Notes: generated from the sequence alone by a model not told the origin. A stretch of 36,441 nucleotides of DNA from an uncultured Lachnospiraceae bacterium (GCA_902782995.1 CACZPJ010000090.1:1-36441), one strand, 5' to 3'; counted from the stretch's first letter, positions 9,222 through 17,691 are shown. Program-made: numbers and translations.

Positions 9222-9656
9222 AAAGCGGTCCCATTCCTCGATGTCTGATGTTCCGTCGACCTGTAACAGATAAGTGGATTCCTCAGCATCGATCGAGAAG
9301 AAATAGGAGTTCCCTTTTTTCTCGATTGAATACAGATAACAGTCGGTCATGGACTTTAACAGATCGTAATAATCCTCTGCGTTGACTGTCTCATCTTCAT
9401 AGAGAGTTTTCAGGTTGCCGTCTGCATCAAAGACCTTGTAGCCTTCCTTAATAAAGGAAGTGATCGCACCATCCGGTATCTTTAAGGAGAGTTCGTTGGC
9501 GCGCATCTCGCGAATGTCACGGTTGCAACTGTTTTCCGGCAGGATCGTAACGTCATCTAAGATGGCATGGAAGCATCCGTTCATGGCGATTAGTTCAGCG
9601 ATATGTGCATCCTGAAAGTTAAAATGTGCAAGTTCATTTTCAGTTCTGTATTTCAT
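9210..9656 (-). CDS. Conserved-looking protein of unknown function
   Basis: 148 residues, soluble and acidic, starting [20 protein letters not shown]. No signal peptide, membrane segment or catalytic motif is visible. The middle contains a histidine/aspartate-rich stretch ([20 protein letters not shown]) and alternating beta-like segments ([20 protein letters not shown]), suggesting a small beta-rich domain. AAGGACGG lies eight bases before the ATG on the minus strand. It is a single gene, convergent with the 52-residue ORF and divergent from ylxM. Family not recognised. Confidence 0.75.
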   Translation of the reverse strand: MKYRTENELAHFNFQDAHIAELIAMNGCFHAILDDVTILPENSCNRDIREMRANELSLKIPDGAITSFIKEGYKVFDADGNLKTLYEDETVNAEDYYDLLKSMTDCYLYSIEKKGNSYFFSIDAEESTYLLQVDGTSDIEEWDRFLNK

Positions 9657-9736
9657 GTTTTTATCCGTCCTTTTATCCTGTTTTTCTTAGAATGATACCA
9701 TTTCAAAAAAGCTGCGTCAATGTAAAGAAAAAATAC

Positions 9737-9765
9737 TTGACACCATATGCTTTTTGCGTTATGAT
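9737..9765 (+). promoter_or_regulatory. Strong sigma-A promoter for ylxM-ffh-rpsP-khpA
   Basis: Consensus TTGACA (9737-9742), 17-base spacer, TATGAT (9760-9765). The leader of about 60 bases contains TGTCAA (9779-9784) and TTGACA (9795-9800) as a small inverted repeat around an A-rich loop. A similar GTCAA...TTGAC pair spans the -35. Confidence 0.85.
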
Positions 9766-9832
9766 AGGCAAGGTTGATGTCAAGGAAAAAACATTGACAC
9801 ATAGGAATAGCAGTTACAGGAGTGATTGTGAC

Positions 9833-10177
9833 ATGGAAGAAAAAGTGGAACAGGCATACCTGTATGACTTTTATGGTGAACTGTTAAATGATCACCAGAG
9901 AAGAATCTATGAAGATTTTGTTTTTAATGATCTTTCACTCGGAGAGATCGCAGCCTGCGAGGGCGTGACCAGACAGGGTGTGCATGACCTGATCAAGCGG
10001 TGTAACAAGCTGTTAGACGGGTACGAGGAGAAGCTTCATCTTGTGAAGAAGTTCCTCGATGCGAAGCAGAAGGTAGAGCAGATCCACTACCTTGCCAATG
10101 AGTTTAAGCAGAATCGTGATGGTGCAGTTATGGAAGAGATCGAGCAGATCTCGAATCAGATATTAGAGGAGCTTTGA
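9833..10177 (+). CDS. ylxM: YlxM family helix-turn-helix protein
   Basis: 114-residue partner of the signal recognition particle system, encoded next to ffh in most Firmicutes; described as an SRP-associated factor, mechanism only partly known. The start [20 protein letters not shown] and the sigma-70 region-4-like helix-turn-helix ([20 protein letters not shown]) are characteristic. The ATG at 9833 is preferred over an upstream in-frame ATG because it matches the family length and follows AGGAG (9818-9822). ffh starts one base after its stop. Confidence 0.92.
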   Translation: MEEKVEQAYLYDFYGELLNDHQRRIYEDFVFNDLSLGEIAACEGVTRQGVHDLIKRCNKLLDGYEEKLHLVKKFLDAKQKVEQIHYLANEFKQNRDGAVMEEIEQISNQILEEL

Positions 10178-10178
10178 T

Positions 10179-11534
10179 ATGGCATTTGACAGCTTATCAG
10201 AAAAACTTCAGAACGTATTTAAGAATCTTCGCAGCAAAGGAAGACTGACCGAGGATGATGTGAAGGCTGCTTTAAAGGAAGTCAAGATGGCACTTTTAGA
10301 GGCAGATGTAAACTTCAAGGTCGTTAAGAACTTTGTGAAGTCTGTTCAGGAGCGTGCGATCGGACAAGATGTAATGTCCGGTCTGAATCCGGGACAGATG
10401 GTGATCAAGATCGTAAACGAAGAAATGGTCAAGCTTATGGGCTCTGAGACGACGGAGATCGCACTTCGTCCGGGTCAGGAGATCACAGTCATCATGATGG
10501 TAGGTCTTCAGGGTGCAGGTAAGACGACCACGACCGCCAAGATCGCCGGAAAGTTAAAGGTAAAGGGCAAAAAGCCACTGCTTGCGGCATGTGACGTATA
10601 CCGTCCGGCTGCGATCGAGCAGTTGAAGATCAACGGAGAAAAGAAGGGCGTGGAAGTATTTTCCATGGGCGATAAGAACAAGCCGGTGGATATTGCTAAG
10701 GCAGCAGTTGAGCATGCAGCGAAAAATGGCAACCATGTCGTTATTTTAGATACTGCCGGCCGTCTTCATATTGATGAGGACATGATGCAGGAGTTACAGG
10801 AGATCAAGGCACAGGTTGATGTGGCACAGACGATCTTAGTAGTCGATGCGATGACCGGACAGGATGCTGTGAATGTGGCAGGAATGTTTGATGAGAAGAT
10901 CGGAATCGATGGAGTTGTCTTAACGAAGTTAGACGGTGACACCAGAGGTGGTGCGGCACTTTCCATCCGTGCGGTAACCGGTAAGCCGATCCTCTATGTT
11001 GGTATGGGAGAAAAGTTATCCGATCTCGAACAGTTCTATCCGGATCGGATGGCTTCTAGAATCCTTGGTATGGGCGATGTGCTTACGCTGATTGAAAAAG
11101 CGCAGGAGCAGATCGATGAAGATAAAGCAAAGGAAATGGAACAGCGTTTAAGAAAGGCTGAGTTCACCTTTGATGATTATTTGGAATCCGTCAGCCAGAT
11201 GAAGAAGCTTGGCGGAATCGGTAATGTACTTGGCATGATGCCCGGTATGATGCCGGGTGGCGGTAAGATGCCACAGATCGATGAAGAAGCTGCGGAAAAG
11301 AGTATGGCAAGAACTGAGGCGATCATCTATTCGATGACCCCGCAGGAGCGCAGCAATCCATCCCTGATGAATCCAAGCAGAAAGCACAGAATTGCAAAAG
11401 GTGCCGGTGTGGATGTCAGTGAAGTGAATCGTCTTGTGAAGCAGTTTGAGCAGATGAAGAAGATGATGAAACAGATGCCTGGATTAATGGGCGGTAAAGG
11501 TGGTAAAAGAGGAAGATTCAAACTTCCTTTTTAA
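10179..11534 (+). CDS. ffh: Signal recognition particle protein Ffh
   Basis: SRP54-type GTPase that binds signal peptides on ribosomes and docks with FtsY. The 451 residues contain an N domain, G1 GLQGAGKTT (109-117), DTAGR, TKLDGD, and a methionine-rich M domain (GMMPGMMPGGGKMP and EQMKKMMKQMPGLMGG) for signal peptide and 4.5S RNA binding. Length is typical. It is tightly coupled to ylxM and followed by rpsP after 37 bases. Confidence 0.97.
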   Translation: MAFDSLSEKLQNVFKNLRSKGRLTEDDVKAALKEVKMALLEADVNFKVVKNFVKSVQERAIGQDVMSGLNPGQMVIKIVNEEMVKLMGSETTEIALRPGQEITVIMMVGLQGAGKTTTTAKIAGKLKVKGKKPLLAACDVYRPAAIEQLKINGEKKGVEVFSMGDKNKPVDIAKAAVEHAAKNGNHVVILDTAGRLHIDEDMMQELQEIKAQVDVAQTILVVDAMTGQDAVNVAGMFDEKIGIDGVVLTKLDGDTRGGAALSIRAVTGKPILYVGMGEKLSDLEQFYPDRMASRILGMGDVLTLIEKAQEQIDEDKAKEMEQRLRKAEFTFDDYLESVSQMKKLGGIGNVLGMMPGMMPGGGKMPQIDEEAAEKSMARTEAIIYSMTPQERSNPSLMNPSRKHRIAKGAGVDVSEVNRLVKQFEQMKKMMKQMPGLMGGKGGKRGRFKLPF

Positions 11535-11571
11535 CATAATTTAATCAGAACCTATGAGGAGGTGAAACGTA

Positions 11572-11817
11572 ATGGCAGTAAAGATCAGATTAAGAAGATT
11601 AGGACAGAAGAAAGCTCCTTTCTATAGAATCGTTGTAGCTGATTCCAGATCCCCAAGAGATGGAAAGTGCATCGAAGAGATCGGAACTTATGATCCAACA
11701 AAAGATCCAAGTGAATATCATGTAAATGAAGAGTTAGCAAAGAAATGGTTAGCAAACGGTGCTCAGCCAACAGAGACTGTTAACAGAATCTTCAAAGCAA
11801 CAGGAATCGTAAAATAA
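11572..11817 (+). CDS. rpsP: 30S ribosomal protein S16
   Basis: 81-residue small-subunit protein with the standard start [20 protein letters not shown] and the motif [10 protein letters not shown]. Its ribosome binding site AGGAGGTGA is close to perfect. The ORF lies between ffh and khpA as in other Firmicutes. Confidence 0.97.
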   Translation: MAVKIRLRRLGQKKAPFYRIVVADSRSPRDGKCIEEIGTYDPTKDPSEYHVNEELAKKWLANGAQPTETVNRIFKATGIVK

Positions 11818-11852
11818 TGATTCGGTAATCACTGGAAGTGTGAGGTGGACAT

Positions 11853-12083
11853 ATGAAGGAATTAGTAGAAGTAATTGCAAAATCGCTTGTTGACCTTCCG
11901 GATGAAGTTGTCGTAACTGAGACAGAGAATGAGAAGTCCATCGTTGTGGAGCTTCGTGTTGCTCAGTCGGATATGGGCAAAGTCATCGGCAAGCAGGGCC
12001 GTATTGCGAAAGCAATCCGTTCTGTTGTTAAAGCAGCAGCCTCAAAAGAAGACAAAAAAGTAATTGTTGAGATTATACAGTAA
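11853..12083 (+). CDS. khpA: KH-domain RNA-binding protein KhpA
   Basis: 76-residue protein of the KhpA (YlqC) family, which pairs with KhpB in several Firmicutes to bind many RNAs and influence cell elongation. The single KH domain has the GxxG loop in GKVIGKQGRIAKAIRSVVK. It follows rpsP by 35 bases. In Bacillus this gene is followed by ylqD, rimM and trmD; here a terminator and the jetABC operon come first. Confidence 0.94.
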   Translation: MKELVEVIAKSLVDLPDEVVVTETENEKSIVVELRVAQSDMGKVIGKQGRIAKAIRSVVKAAASKEDKKVIVEIIQ

Positions 12084-12100
12084 TCCCGATTACGGACAGG

Positions 12101-12130
12101 ACCGGTCAGATGATATCTGACCGGTTTTTT
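12101..12130 (+). terminator. Strong terminator between khpA and jetA
   Basis: Perfect 11-bp stem ACCGGTCAGAT / ATCTGACCGGT (12101-12111/12115-12125), 3-base loop, T-run. A second small hairpin GTAATC/GATTAC (12080-12085/12088-12093) overlaps the khpA stop. jetA begins 15 bases after the T-run, and no sigma-A promoter is visible between them. Confidence 0.93.
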
Positions 12131-12144
12131 GTGGGAGTATAAGA

Positions 12145-13515
12145 ATGAACTTAAAGCAAAGAATTCCAAAAGAATTTTATAAATTATTCCGTACGAAAAA
12201 TATGGATGCATATATGCTGTTTCTGACAGCAATCTATGAAGAAAACAATGAACGGTATGCTTCGTTCGGACTGACAACCGAGGAATGCCGTGCGATCGTG
12301 GAAGAAACGATCCTTAAAATGAAGATACAGTGGCAGGAAGAGACAGAGGAGGGCTTCCTGGAAGAATCTGCACAGACTGCCGCTTTGGGTGATAGAGAAA
12401 ATGAGTTATCCGATGCTTCCCCATCGGCAATCGTAAACCGGCTTGTAAGCTGGGGCTGGCTGATGAGTGACTATGATGAAAAGCAGAACCGCTACATCTT
12501 ATCCTTCCCGGAATACAGCCAGCTTTTTGTGGAGCTTTTTGTAAAGCTGCAACAGGAAGATGATGGTATGGAGCGTGAAAGCATTCTGTCCATCTACAGT
12601 GCACTTTATACGTATCATATGGATACAGACCGTAACCGTGATATTTTAAAGACGGCACTCCATACCTCGAAAAGACTCGGGCAGATGCTTTCGAATATGC
12701 AGGATGGCATGCGTGTGTATTTTGAAAAATTAGCAGGGCAGAAGGATTTTATTGGAATCCAGAAGGTCTTAGTCGATGAGATCAATAACAATGACAGTAA
12801 AAAGTACGCGATCCTTACGACGACGGACAGCTTTTACCGTTATAAAGAAGCAGTTAAGGAGCTGATCAGCCAGATCTTAGAAGAGAGTGCAGACAATGAA
12901 GCAGTCAGTCGTCTGGTCTATGAGATCGAGCATGAGTTTAATATGATCGAACGCAAGTACAATAAGCTGATCGAACAGAAGGCTGTGTTTGCAAGACGCG
13001 CATTAGCACGTATCCACTATATCATGCAGGAGGGTGTTGGCGATGAAAATGGCATGCTTTCGCTGCTGCGTCTATTAGACGAGCGGGAGAACAGAGATGA
13101 GATCTTAGCAGACTTATCGAAGCGCATGGCATTGACTACACAGTTCCGTGTGATGAACGATCAGAGCCTGTATCAGAAGCGGACGATAGTGGAAAGCGAA
13201 TTCCTTCCGGTGTCCCCGGAGGACACTGCGCATGGAACGGAAGAAGAACTTTCAGACTTTGTTCCAAGACCGCTTTATACGAAAAAGGAGATGGAAGCCT
13301 TTTTGCAGAAGAACACGCAGGATGGAAGCTTTGTTACGTCAGAGGATACGGTTTCTTCGATCGAGGACTTAGAGAAGCTGCTGTTCTTATGGCAGGAAGT
13401 GACCGATGACCGTCTGGGTGAGGATCTGATCGAGTTAGACGGAGAAATGCATGGAGCGCAGGGCTTTGCCTTTTCGAAGCTTGTAATAAAAGAAAGAGAG
13501 ACAACCGATGTTTAG
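12145..13515 (+). CDS. jetA: JetA-like kleisin of a Wadjet/MukBEF-type SMC complex
   Basis: 456-residue protein resembling the JetA (formerly DUF5716) family, the MukF-like kleisin that bridges the two heads of the JetC ATPase. It starts MNLKQRIPKEFYKLFRTKNM with GGGAG about eight bases upstream. An N-terminal helical region leads into a winged-helix-like segment (SAIVNRLVSWGWLMSDYDEK, then YILSFPEYSQLFVEL), followed by long helices and a linker rich in acidic residues before a C-terminal helical part. Identification rests on these features plus the following jetB and jetC. The stop overlaps jetB by eight bases. Codon use and base composition look like the neighbours, so a recent transfer is not indicated. 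No nuclease partner JetD is present in the window. Confidence 0.82.
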   Translation: MNLKQRIPKEFYKLFRTKNMDAYMLFLTAIYEENNERYASFGLTTEECRAIVEETILKMKIQWQEETEEGFLEESAQTAALGDRENELSDASPSAIVNRLVSWGWLMSDYDEKQNRYILSFPEYSQLFVELFVKLQQEDDGMERESILSIYSALYTYHMDTDRNRDILKTALHTSKRLGQMLSNMQDGMRVYFEKLAGQKDFIGIQKVLVDEINNNDSKKYAILTTTDSFYRYKEAVKELISQILEESADNEAVSRLVYEIEHEFNMIERKYNKLIEQKAVFARRALARIHYIMQEGVGDENGMLSLLRLLDERENRDEILADLSKRMALTTQFRVMNDQSLYQKRTIVESEFLPVSPEDTAHGTEEELSDFVPRPLYTKKEMEAFLQKNTQDGSFVTSEDTVSSIEDLEKLLFLWQEVTDDRLGEDLIELDGEMHGAQGFAFSKLVIKERETTDV

Positions 13516-14170
13516 ATATATGGAAGAACTGTCGCAGACAGAAGCGACGAATATCAAAAAGACCATACAGGATCTGTTCCGTCAGACCTGTATTTTACAG
13601 GTGAAAATGGATCCGGCAACGATGACACAGCGGGATAACCCAAGGTATCAGGTCTGTGTACGCCACCGGGATTTTCTTGCAGATTATTTTTCTGTCTTAG
13701 ACTGTGAACTGATCCATGATCCGCAGGAACATATTTTCCGGATCGCAGGGTCTGGTGTACTCACGGAAAAGTTAAGCCTTACGACAACGAAGATCCTGTT
13801 GCTTTTACGCATCTTATACCGGGATAAGATCATGGGTGACGGATTACAGGCAACGGTCACGAATCTGCGTGAGATCCGTGAATACGGAAAAAATACGAAT
13901 CTGTTAAACCGGCGTCTGACCGCGCAGGAGTGGCAGGAAGCAGTCGGACAGCTTAAGACACATCAGGTGATCGAGCTTCCGGGTGCGGTCGCAAATCTTG
14001 AGGATGAGACACCGATCTATATCTACAGTACCGTGAATATTTTCTGTTCTTCGGTTGAGATCGCAGAATTAGTCAGACGGTATACGGAAGAGGAAGCAGA
14101 TGTGGAAATGACAAAGGAGGTTACCGGTGAAACAGGCGAAGAAGATTTTTACCAGAATGTGCCTCAATAA
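13508..14170 (+). CDS. jetB: JetB-like (DUF4194, MukE-type) subunit
   Basis: 220-residue protein consistent with DUF4194, the MukE/KITE-like dimer that stabilises the kleisin-SMC contact. Tandem winged-helix character is suggested by alternating helices and beta hairpins: FRIAGSGVLTEKLSLTTTKI, LLLLRILYRDK and LPGAVANLEDETPIYIYSTV. The tail is acidic. It overlaps jetA by 8 bases and jetC by 44 bases, so the three subunits are translated from tightly interlocked frames, as expected for a stoichiometric complex. Confidence 0.82.
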   Translation: MFRYMEELSQTEATNIKKTIQDLFRQTCILQVKMDPATMTQRDNPRYQVCVRHRDFLADYFSVLDCELIHDPQEHIFRIAGSGVLTEKLSLTTTKILLLLRILYRDKIMGDGLQATVTNLREIREYGKNTNLLNRRLTAQEWQEAVGQLKTHQVIELPGAVANLEDETPIYIYSTVNIFCSSVEIAELVRRYTEEEADVEMTKEVTGETGEEDFYQNVPQ

Positions 14171-17100
14171 CTGGGGTGGAATTACACATAAGGTATTAGA
14201 ATTTAATGAATATGTGAATCTGTTCAGTGGGAAAAGTGGTTCCGGCAAATCGACCGTCATGGATGCCATTCAGGTCATTTTATACGGAAGCTTTTCTTCA
14301 AGCTTTTTGAATAAAGCAGCAGATGATGCGAAAAACAGACGAAATGTGTTTGGCTATCTGCGTGGAGAGCAGAAGGACGGTTCGGCAAACCGTGCCGGTC
14401 AGGACTTCTGTTCGAATATTGTCTTAGAGATCCTAGATACCGGAAGTGGGGAAAAGACCTGCGTCGGTATGGCATTTGAGGTGCGTAAGCACGATACCGA
14501 GATCAAGAAGTATATATACTTTAGTCATTCCGGCAGTATGCCGGTGCCGGAGTATCTGACGATGGATGGCTATCCGTATACGAATCAGGAGATCCGTGCA
14601 CTTGTGGAGGAAAGACAGCGCAGTTCACATGGACGGCTTGGCGTGGAAGCGAACCGTATCTATCCGTCGAAGGAAGCGTATCTGAATACACTTTATGACG
14701 GGATCTTAGGCTATATCGATGGCACACGCTTTATGACGATGGAAAAAAGTGCGATCGCACTTAAGATGTCAAACGGAACCGGACAGTTTATCCGGGATTA
14801 TATGTTCCCGAAAAATACCGGGGATACGATCGAGAAGATCAGCGAGCAGCTTGGTGCATACCGTGACATCAAAGAAAAGATCGAGGATACCAGAAAGCGG
14901 ATCGAATTGTTGACGGATGTGAAGGAGAAAAATGCTGCCTTATACCGGACGAAGGAAGCAATGGCAAGAACTCAGGCACTGATCCGTTATATCGATGTGG
15001 CAGAATGTCAGGGCAGGATCGAAGCAGCGAGGGAAGATCAGGAGAAGATCCGTCAGGACTTAGAGCAGCTCGAAGAGCAGAAAAATACACTATTTACGGA
15101 ATGGGATGAACTGGAGCAGGAACTGATCCGGGTATCGGCAGATCTTAAGTCGAGTGATCTTGGACAGAAGGAAAGCCAGCTTCATGAGTTAGAGAAACAG
15201 TATGCAATGCTTGCCTCCGATGAAAGACAGTGGCAGAAGGTGTTATCTGGCTTAAGACGCTGGGAAGAGGATTCCTTTGTCAGTGACTATGTCAGCAATC
15301 CGCTGCTTCAGCGGATCGGGCAATTTATCGAGGGCGAGGTGACAGAGGAGCAGTGCATACAGCTTCGTGACCGCATCGGAAGTGAACGGGAGAATATCGA
15401 AGCAGAGCTTGAGGATCTCTTAGATGAGAACCGCACGACGAAGAAGGAATTAGAGGAAGTGCGGGGACTCGTGGAGGATATGAAAAACGACCGTAAGCCA
15501 TATCCGGATATGGTAAAAAAAGCGCGTGCAGCTTTAGAGCGTCGTCTCAGTGACATCTATGGACATACCGTCAAGGTTGCGGTCTTTGCCGATCTGTTTG
15601 ATGTGAGAGAAGAAGAGTGGAAAAATGCGATCGAGGGACGGCTTGGAAGATTAAAGCTTTCTCTTGTAACAGAGCCACGTTATGCAGAAGATGCAGCAAA
15701 GGTATTCCGGGAGATGAAGCAGTTTGAAGAGGTAGAACTGATCCATACAAAGGCGGTCGGCGATGGAAATGTCCGTGTGGAAGAAAATACGCTGTACGAA
15801 GCGGTCGATACGGTCTTTCCTTATGTTGATACGTGCTTAAAGCATTATCTTGGACGGATTAAAAAATGCCATTCGATCGAAGAACTACAGCAAGTCAGGG
15901 ATGGCGTCACACCGGACTGCTATTCTTACAGCAATTATATTTTTCGTCATCTGAGAAAACGGGATTATACGAGAAATGCATGCATCGGAAGCCGTGTATC
16001 GAAGGCGAAGCTTGCAGAATACGAAGAGGAACTGACAAAGCTTATGATCCGTTATCAGGAGCAGGAGGAGACGATTCGCGGACTGCGTGCGGTCCGTGAA
16101 TTCGAAAGCCTTGGAAATGAGGATGCATACTATGTCCGTTTGTCGAAGGCTGGAAAGGAATTGGCAGAACTCACGGAACAAAAGAAAGAGCTGTCCGATG
16201 GAATCGAGCTTCTGCGCAAGGGACAGTATCTTGCATTAGAACAGCAGAAGAAGCAGTTAGAAGCGCAGATGAAGGAGAAAAAGGAAAAACAGCTTGCCCT
16301 CGAAAACAACAGAACGGAACAGACTGCACGCTTAAGCCGTGAAGAAGCCAATATCGCCAATTACAATACCCAGTTAAAGGATCTTTTAACCGGTTATGTT
16401 GCAAATGCAGCAATGGAAGAAGAAGCGCAGGAACTTTTAAAACAAAGCTCCGGTCAGTCTGTCAAAAACAGCATGAAGCGTCAGGCTGAAAAGCTTGTGA
16501 AAGAGGAAGAAACACAGACGGAAGCATTGCAGCAGTCGCGGAACAGCTTTAACCAGCAGTATCCGTCCCTCGGATTTCATGGAATGGAAAAATCGAACGC
16601 GTGTTATGAGGAACTGCTGTTGAAGTATCAGAGTGATTATGAATCTACTTACCTGAAGGAATTCGAAAAGCAGTGTGCATTTATCTATCAGAGTCTGCGG
16701 GAAAATGTGATCGCGACCATTCATGGAGACATCAACGCGGCGAGACGTCATACCGCTTCGATCAACCGTCTGTTACGGAAAACGAATTTCTCTGACAGTA
16801 CCTATCAGATCAGGATCGAGCCGGCAGAAAATGAGAACGGACAGTTCTATGAGATGCTGACCGCACCGGAGCTTGACAGTAAGAACTTAAGCAATGACGG
16901 TTATGAGGGTCAGATCAGCTTCGGGGAGGATGACTTCTATCAAAAGTACGAGGCAAAGATCCAGCTTCTGACGGACAAGTTCATGCCGCTTAAGGATGCA
17001 GATGACAGACAAAGAGAGCAGAAGCAGAAGGAAATGGAGCAGTATGCGGACTATCGGAACTACCTGTCTTTCCGGATGTACGAGCAGGTAACGGATGAAG

Positions 17101-17501
17101 CAGGCAATGTGATCCGAGAGAACAGTGTCGATGAGATGGCAGGAAGAGATTCCGGTGGTGAAGGTCAGAATCCGAAGTACGTTGCCTTGCTTGCGGGCTT
17201 TGCCATGCTTTATATGCAGCAGAGCAACCGGGATTCGAAGATCAAGTTAGTGCTTTTAGATGAGGCATTTTCGAAGATGGATCAGGAACGAAGTGCAGTC
17301 TGCTTAAAGTATGCAAGACAGATGGAGCTTCAGATGATCGTCTGTGTGCCGGATGAACGTCTGCAGTCGCTGATACGGAATGTTGACTGTGTCTATGGGT
17401 TCAGACGTCATAAAAACCAGATCTCGATGATGCATATCGATAAGGGCAATTATCTCAAGCTGATGGAAGGCAGTGAGACGGAAGCGGATACAAAGTCTTA
17501 G
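14127..17501 (+). CDS. jetC: JetC-like SMC ATPase (MukB/MksB-type)
   Basis: 1124-residue SMC-like ATPase, the motor of a MukBEF/MksBEF/JetABC complex. Walker A is GKSGSGKST (35-43). Two coiled-coil arms flank a hinge-like region at roughly residues 475-640, which starts near YGHTVKVAVFADLF. The ABC signature is SGGE (1009-1012) and Walker B is LVLLDEAFSKMD with D1045 and E1046. All ATPase motifs look intact. The GTG start at 14127 is favoured over an ATG at 14157 because AAAGGAGG lies six bases upstream, inside jetB. Downstream there is no jetD; rimM follows from its own promoter. Other SbcC-like ATPases share the head motifs, but the jetA-jetB-jetC order settles the call. Confidence 0.88.
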   Translation: MKQAKKIFTRMCLNNWGGITHKVLEFNEYVNLFSGKSGSGKSTVMDAIQVILYGSFSSSFLNKAADDAKNRRNVFGYLRGEQKDGSANRAGQDFCSNIVLEILDTGSGEKTCVGMAFEVRKHDTEIKKYIYFSHSGSMPVPEYLTMDGYPYTNQEIRALVEERQRSSHGRLGVEANRIYPSKEAYLNTLYDGILGYIDGTRFMTMEKSAIALKMSNGTGQFIRDYMFPKNTGDTIEKISEQLGAYRDIKEKIEDTRKRIELLTDVKEKNAALYRTKEAMARTQALIRYIDVAECQGRIEAAREDQEKIRQDLEQLEEQKNTLFTEWDELEQELIRVSADLKSSDLGQKESQLHELEKQYAMLASDERQWQKVLSGLRRWEEDSFVSDYVSNPLLQRIGQFIEGEVTEEQCIQLRDRIGSERENIEAELEDLLDENRTTKKELEEVRGLVEDMKNDRKPYPDMVKKARAALERRLSDIYGHTVKVAVFADLFDVREEEWKNAIEGRLGRLKLSLVTEPRYAEDAAKVFREMKQFEEVELIHTKAVGDGNVRVEENTLYEAVDTVFPYVDTCLKHYLGRIKKCHSIEELQQVRDGVTPDCYSYSNYIFRHLRKRDYTRNACIGSRVSKAKLAEYEEELTKLMIRYQEQEETIRGLRAVREFESLGNEDAYYVRLSKAGKELAELTEQKKELSDGIELLRKGQYLALEQQKKQLEAQMKEKKEKQLALENNRTEQTARLSREEANIANYNTQLKDLLTGYVANAAMEEEAQELLKQSSGQSVKNSMKRQAEKLVKEEETQTEALQQSRNSFNQQYPSLGFHGMEKSNACYEELLLKYQSDYESTYLKEFEKQCAFIYQSLRENVIATIHGDINAARRHTASINRLLRKTNFSDSTYQIRIEPAENENGQFYEMLTAPELDSKNLSNDGYEGQISFGEDDFYQKYEAKIQLLTDKFMPLKDADDRQREQKQKEMEQYADYRNYLSFRMYEQVTDEAGNVIRENSVDEMAGRDSGGEGQNPKYVALLAGFAMLYMQQSNRDSKIKLVLLDEAFSKMDQERSAVCLKYARQMELQMIVCVPDERLQSLIRNVDCVYGFRRHKNQISMMHIDKGNYLKLMEGSETEADTKS

Positions 17502-17520
17502 CATTGTCTGGGAACGTGTC

Positions 17521-17549
17521 TTGTGGCATGTTCCGGGATTTGGTATAAT
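17521..17549 (+). promoter_or_regulatory. Promoter for rimM-trmD
   Basis: TTGTGG (17521-17526), 17-base spacer, extended -10 TGGTATAAT ending at 17549. The -35 lies in the loop of an imperfect hairpin GGAACGTG/CATGTTCC (17511-17518/17527-17534), which could be an operator. It gives rimM-trmD a start independent of jetABC. Confidence 0.75.
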
Positions 17550-17551
17550 GA

Positions 17552-17664
17552 TGTGCAAAAGGCAGCGCAGAAATGGAGCTAGTGTGAAAAATAAGATTTT
17601 TCACACACAAGATTTGTGCTTGTGCACAAACTTGATATGTGCAGAAAGCAGCACAAGAATGGAG
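17552..17664 (+). promoter_or_regulatory. rimM leader with four consecutive hairpins, two copies of the hairpin-GGAG module
   Basis: In order: TGTGC/GCGCA (17552-17556/17565-17569) plus GGAG (17575-17578); an 11-bp perfect hairpin 17582-17592/17596-17606; a hairpin at 17609-17633 with one bulge; then TGTGC/GCACA (17638-17642/17651-17655) plus GGAG (17661-17664). The first and last are copies of the module seen at 380-406. Confidence 0.6.
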
Positions 17665-17691
17665 AGAAAATGGAAGATTTACTACAGGTAG
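17584..17691 (+). CDS. Possible 35-codon upstream ORF overlapping rimM
   Basis: A GTG at 17584 lies five bases after GGAG (17575-17578). The frame runs 35 codons to a TAG at 17689-17691, 22 bases inside rimM and out of its frame. The product begins [20 protein letters not shown]. Much of it is dictated by hairpin-forming sequence, so it may be chance. If translated it could couple to, or attenuate, rimM translation. Confidence 0.25.
   Translation: MKNKIFHTQDLCLCTNLICAESSTRMERKWKIYYR

Noticed and set aside
9017..9385. 122-codon ORF after ilvA
   Set aside because: It begins inside the terminator hairpin and runs through the microprotein and the convergent gene in other frames; no ribosome binding site.
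17511..17534. Imperfect hairpin GGAACGTG/CATGTTCC as a jetC terminator or a LexA box
   Set aside because: There is no T-run for a terminator, and the GAAC/GTTC spacing is far longer than the four bases of Firmicutes LexA sites.
17473..17691. 72-codon ORF overlapping the jetC end and the rimM promoter
   Set aside because: It contains the promoter and hairpins; only the part from the GTG at 17584 has a ribosome binding site and is listed separately with low confidence.
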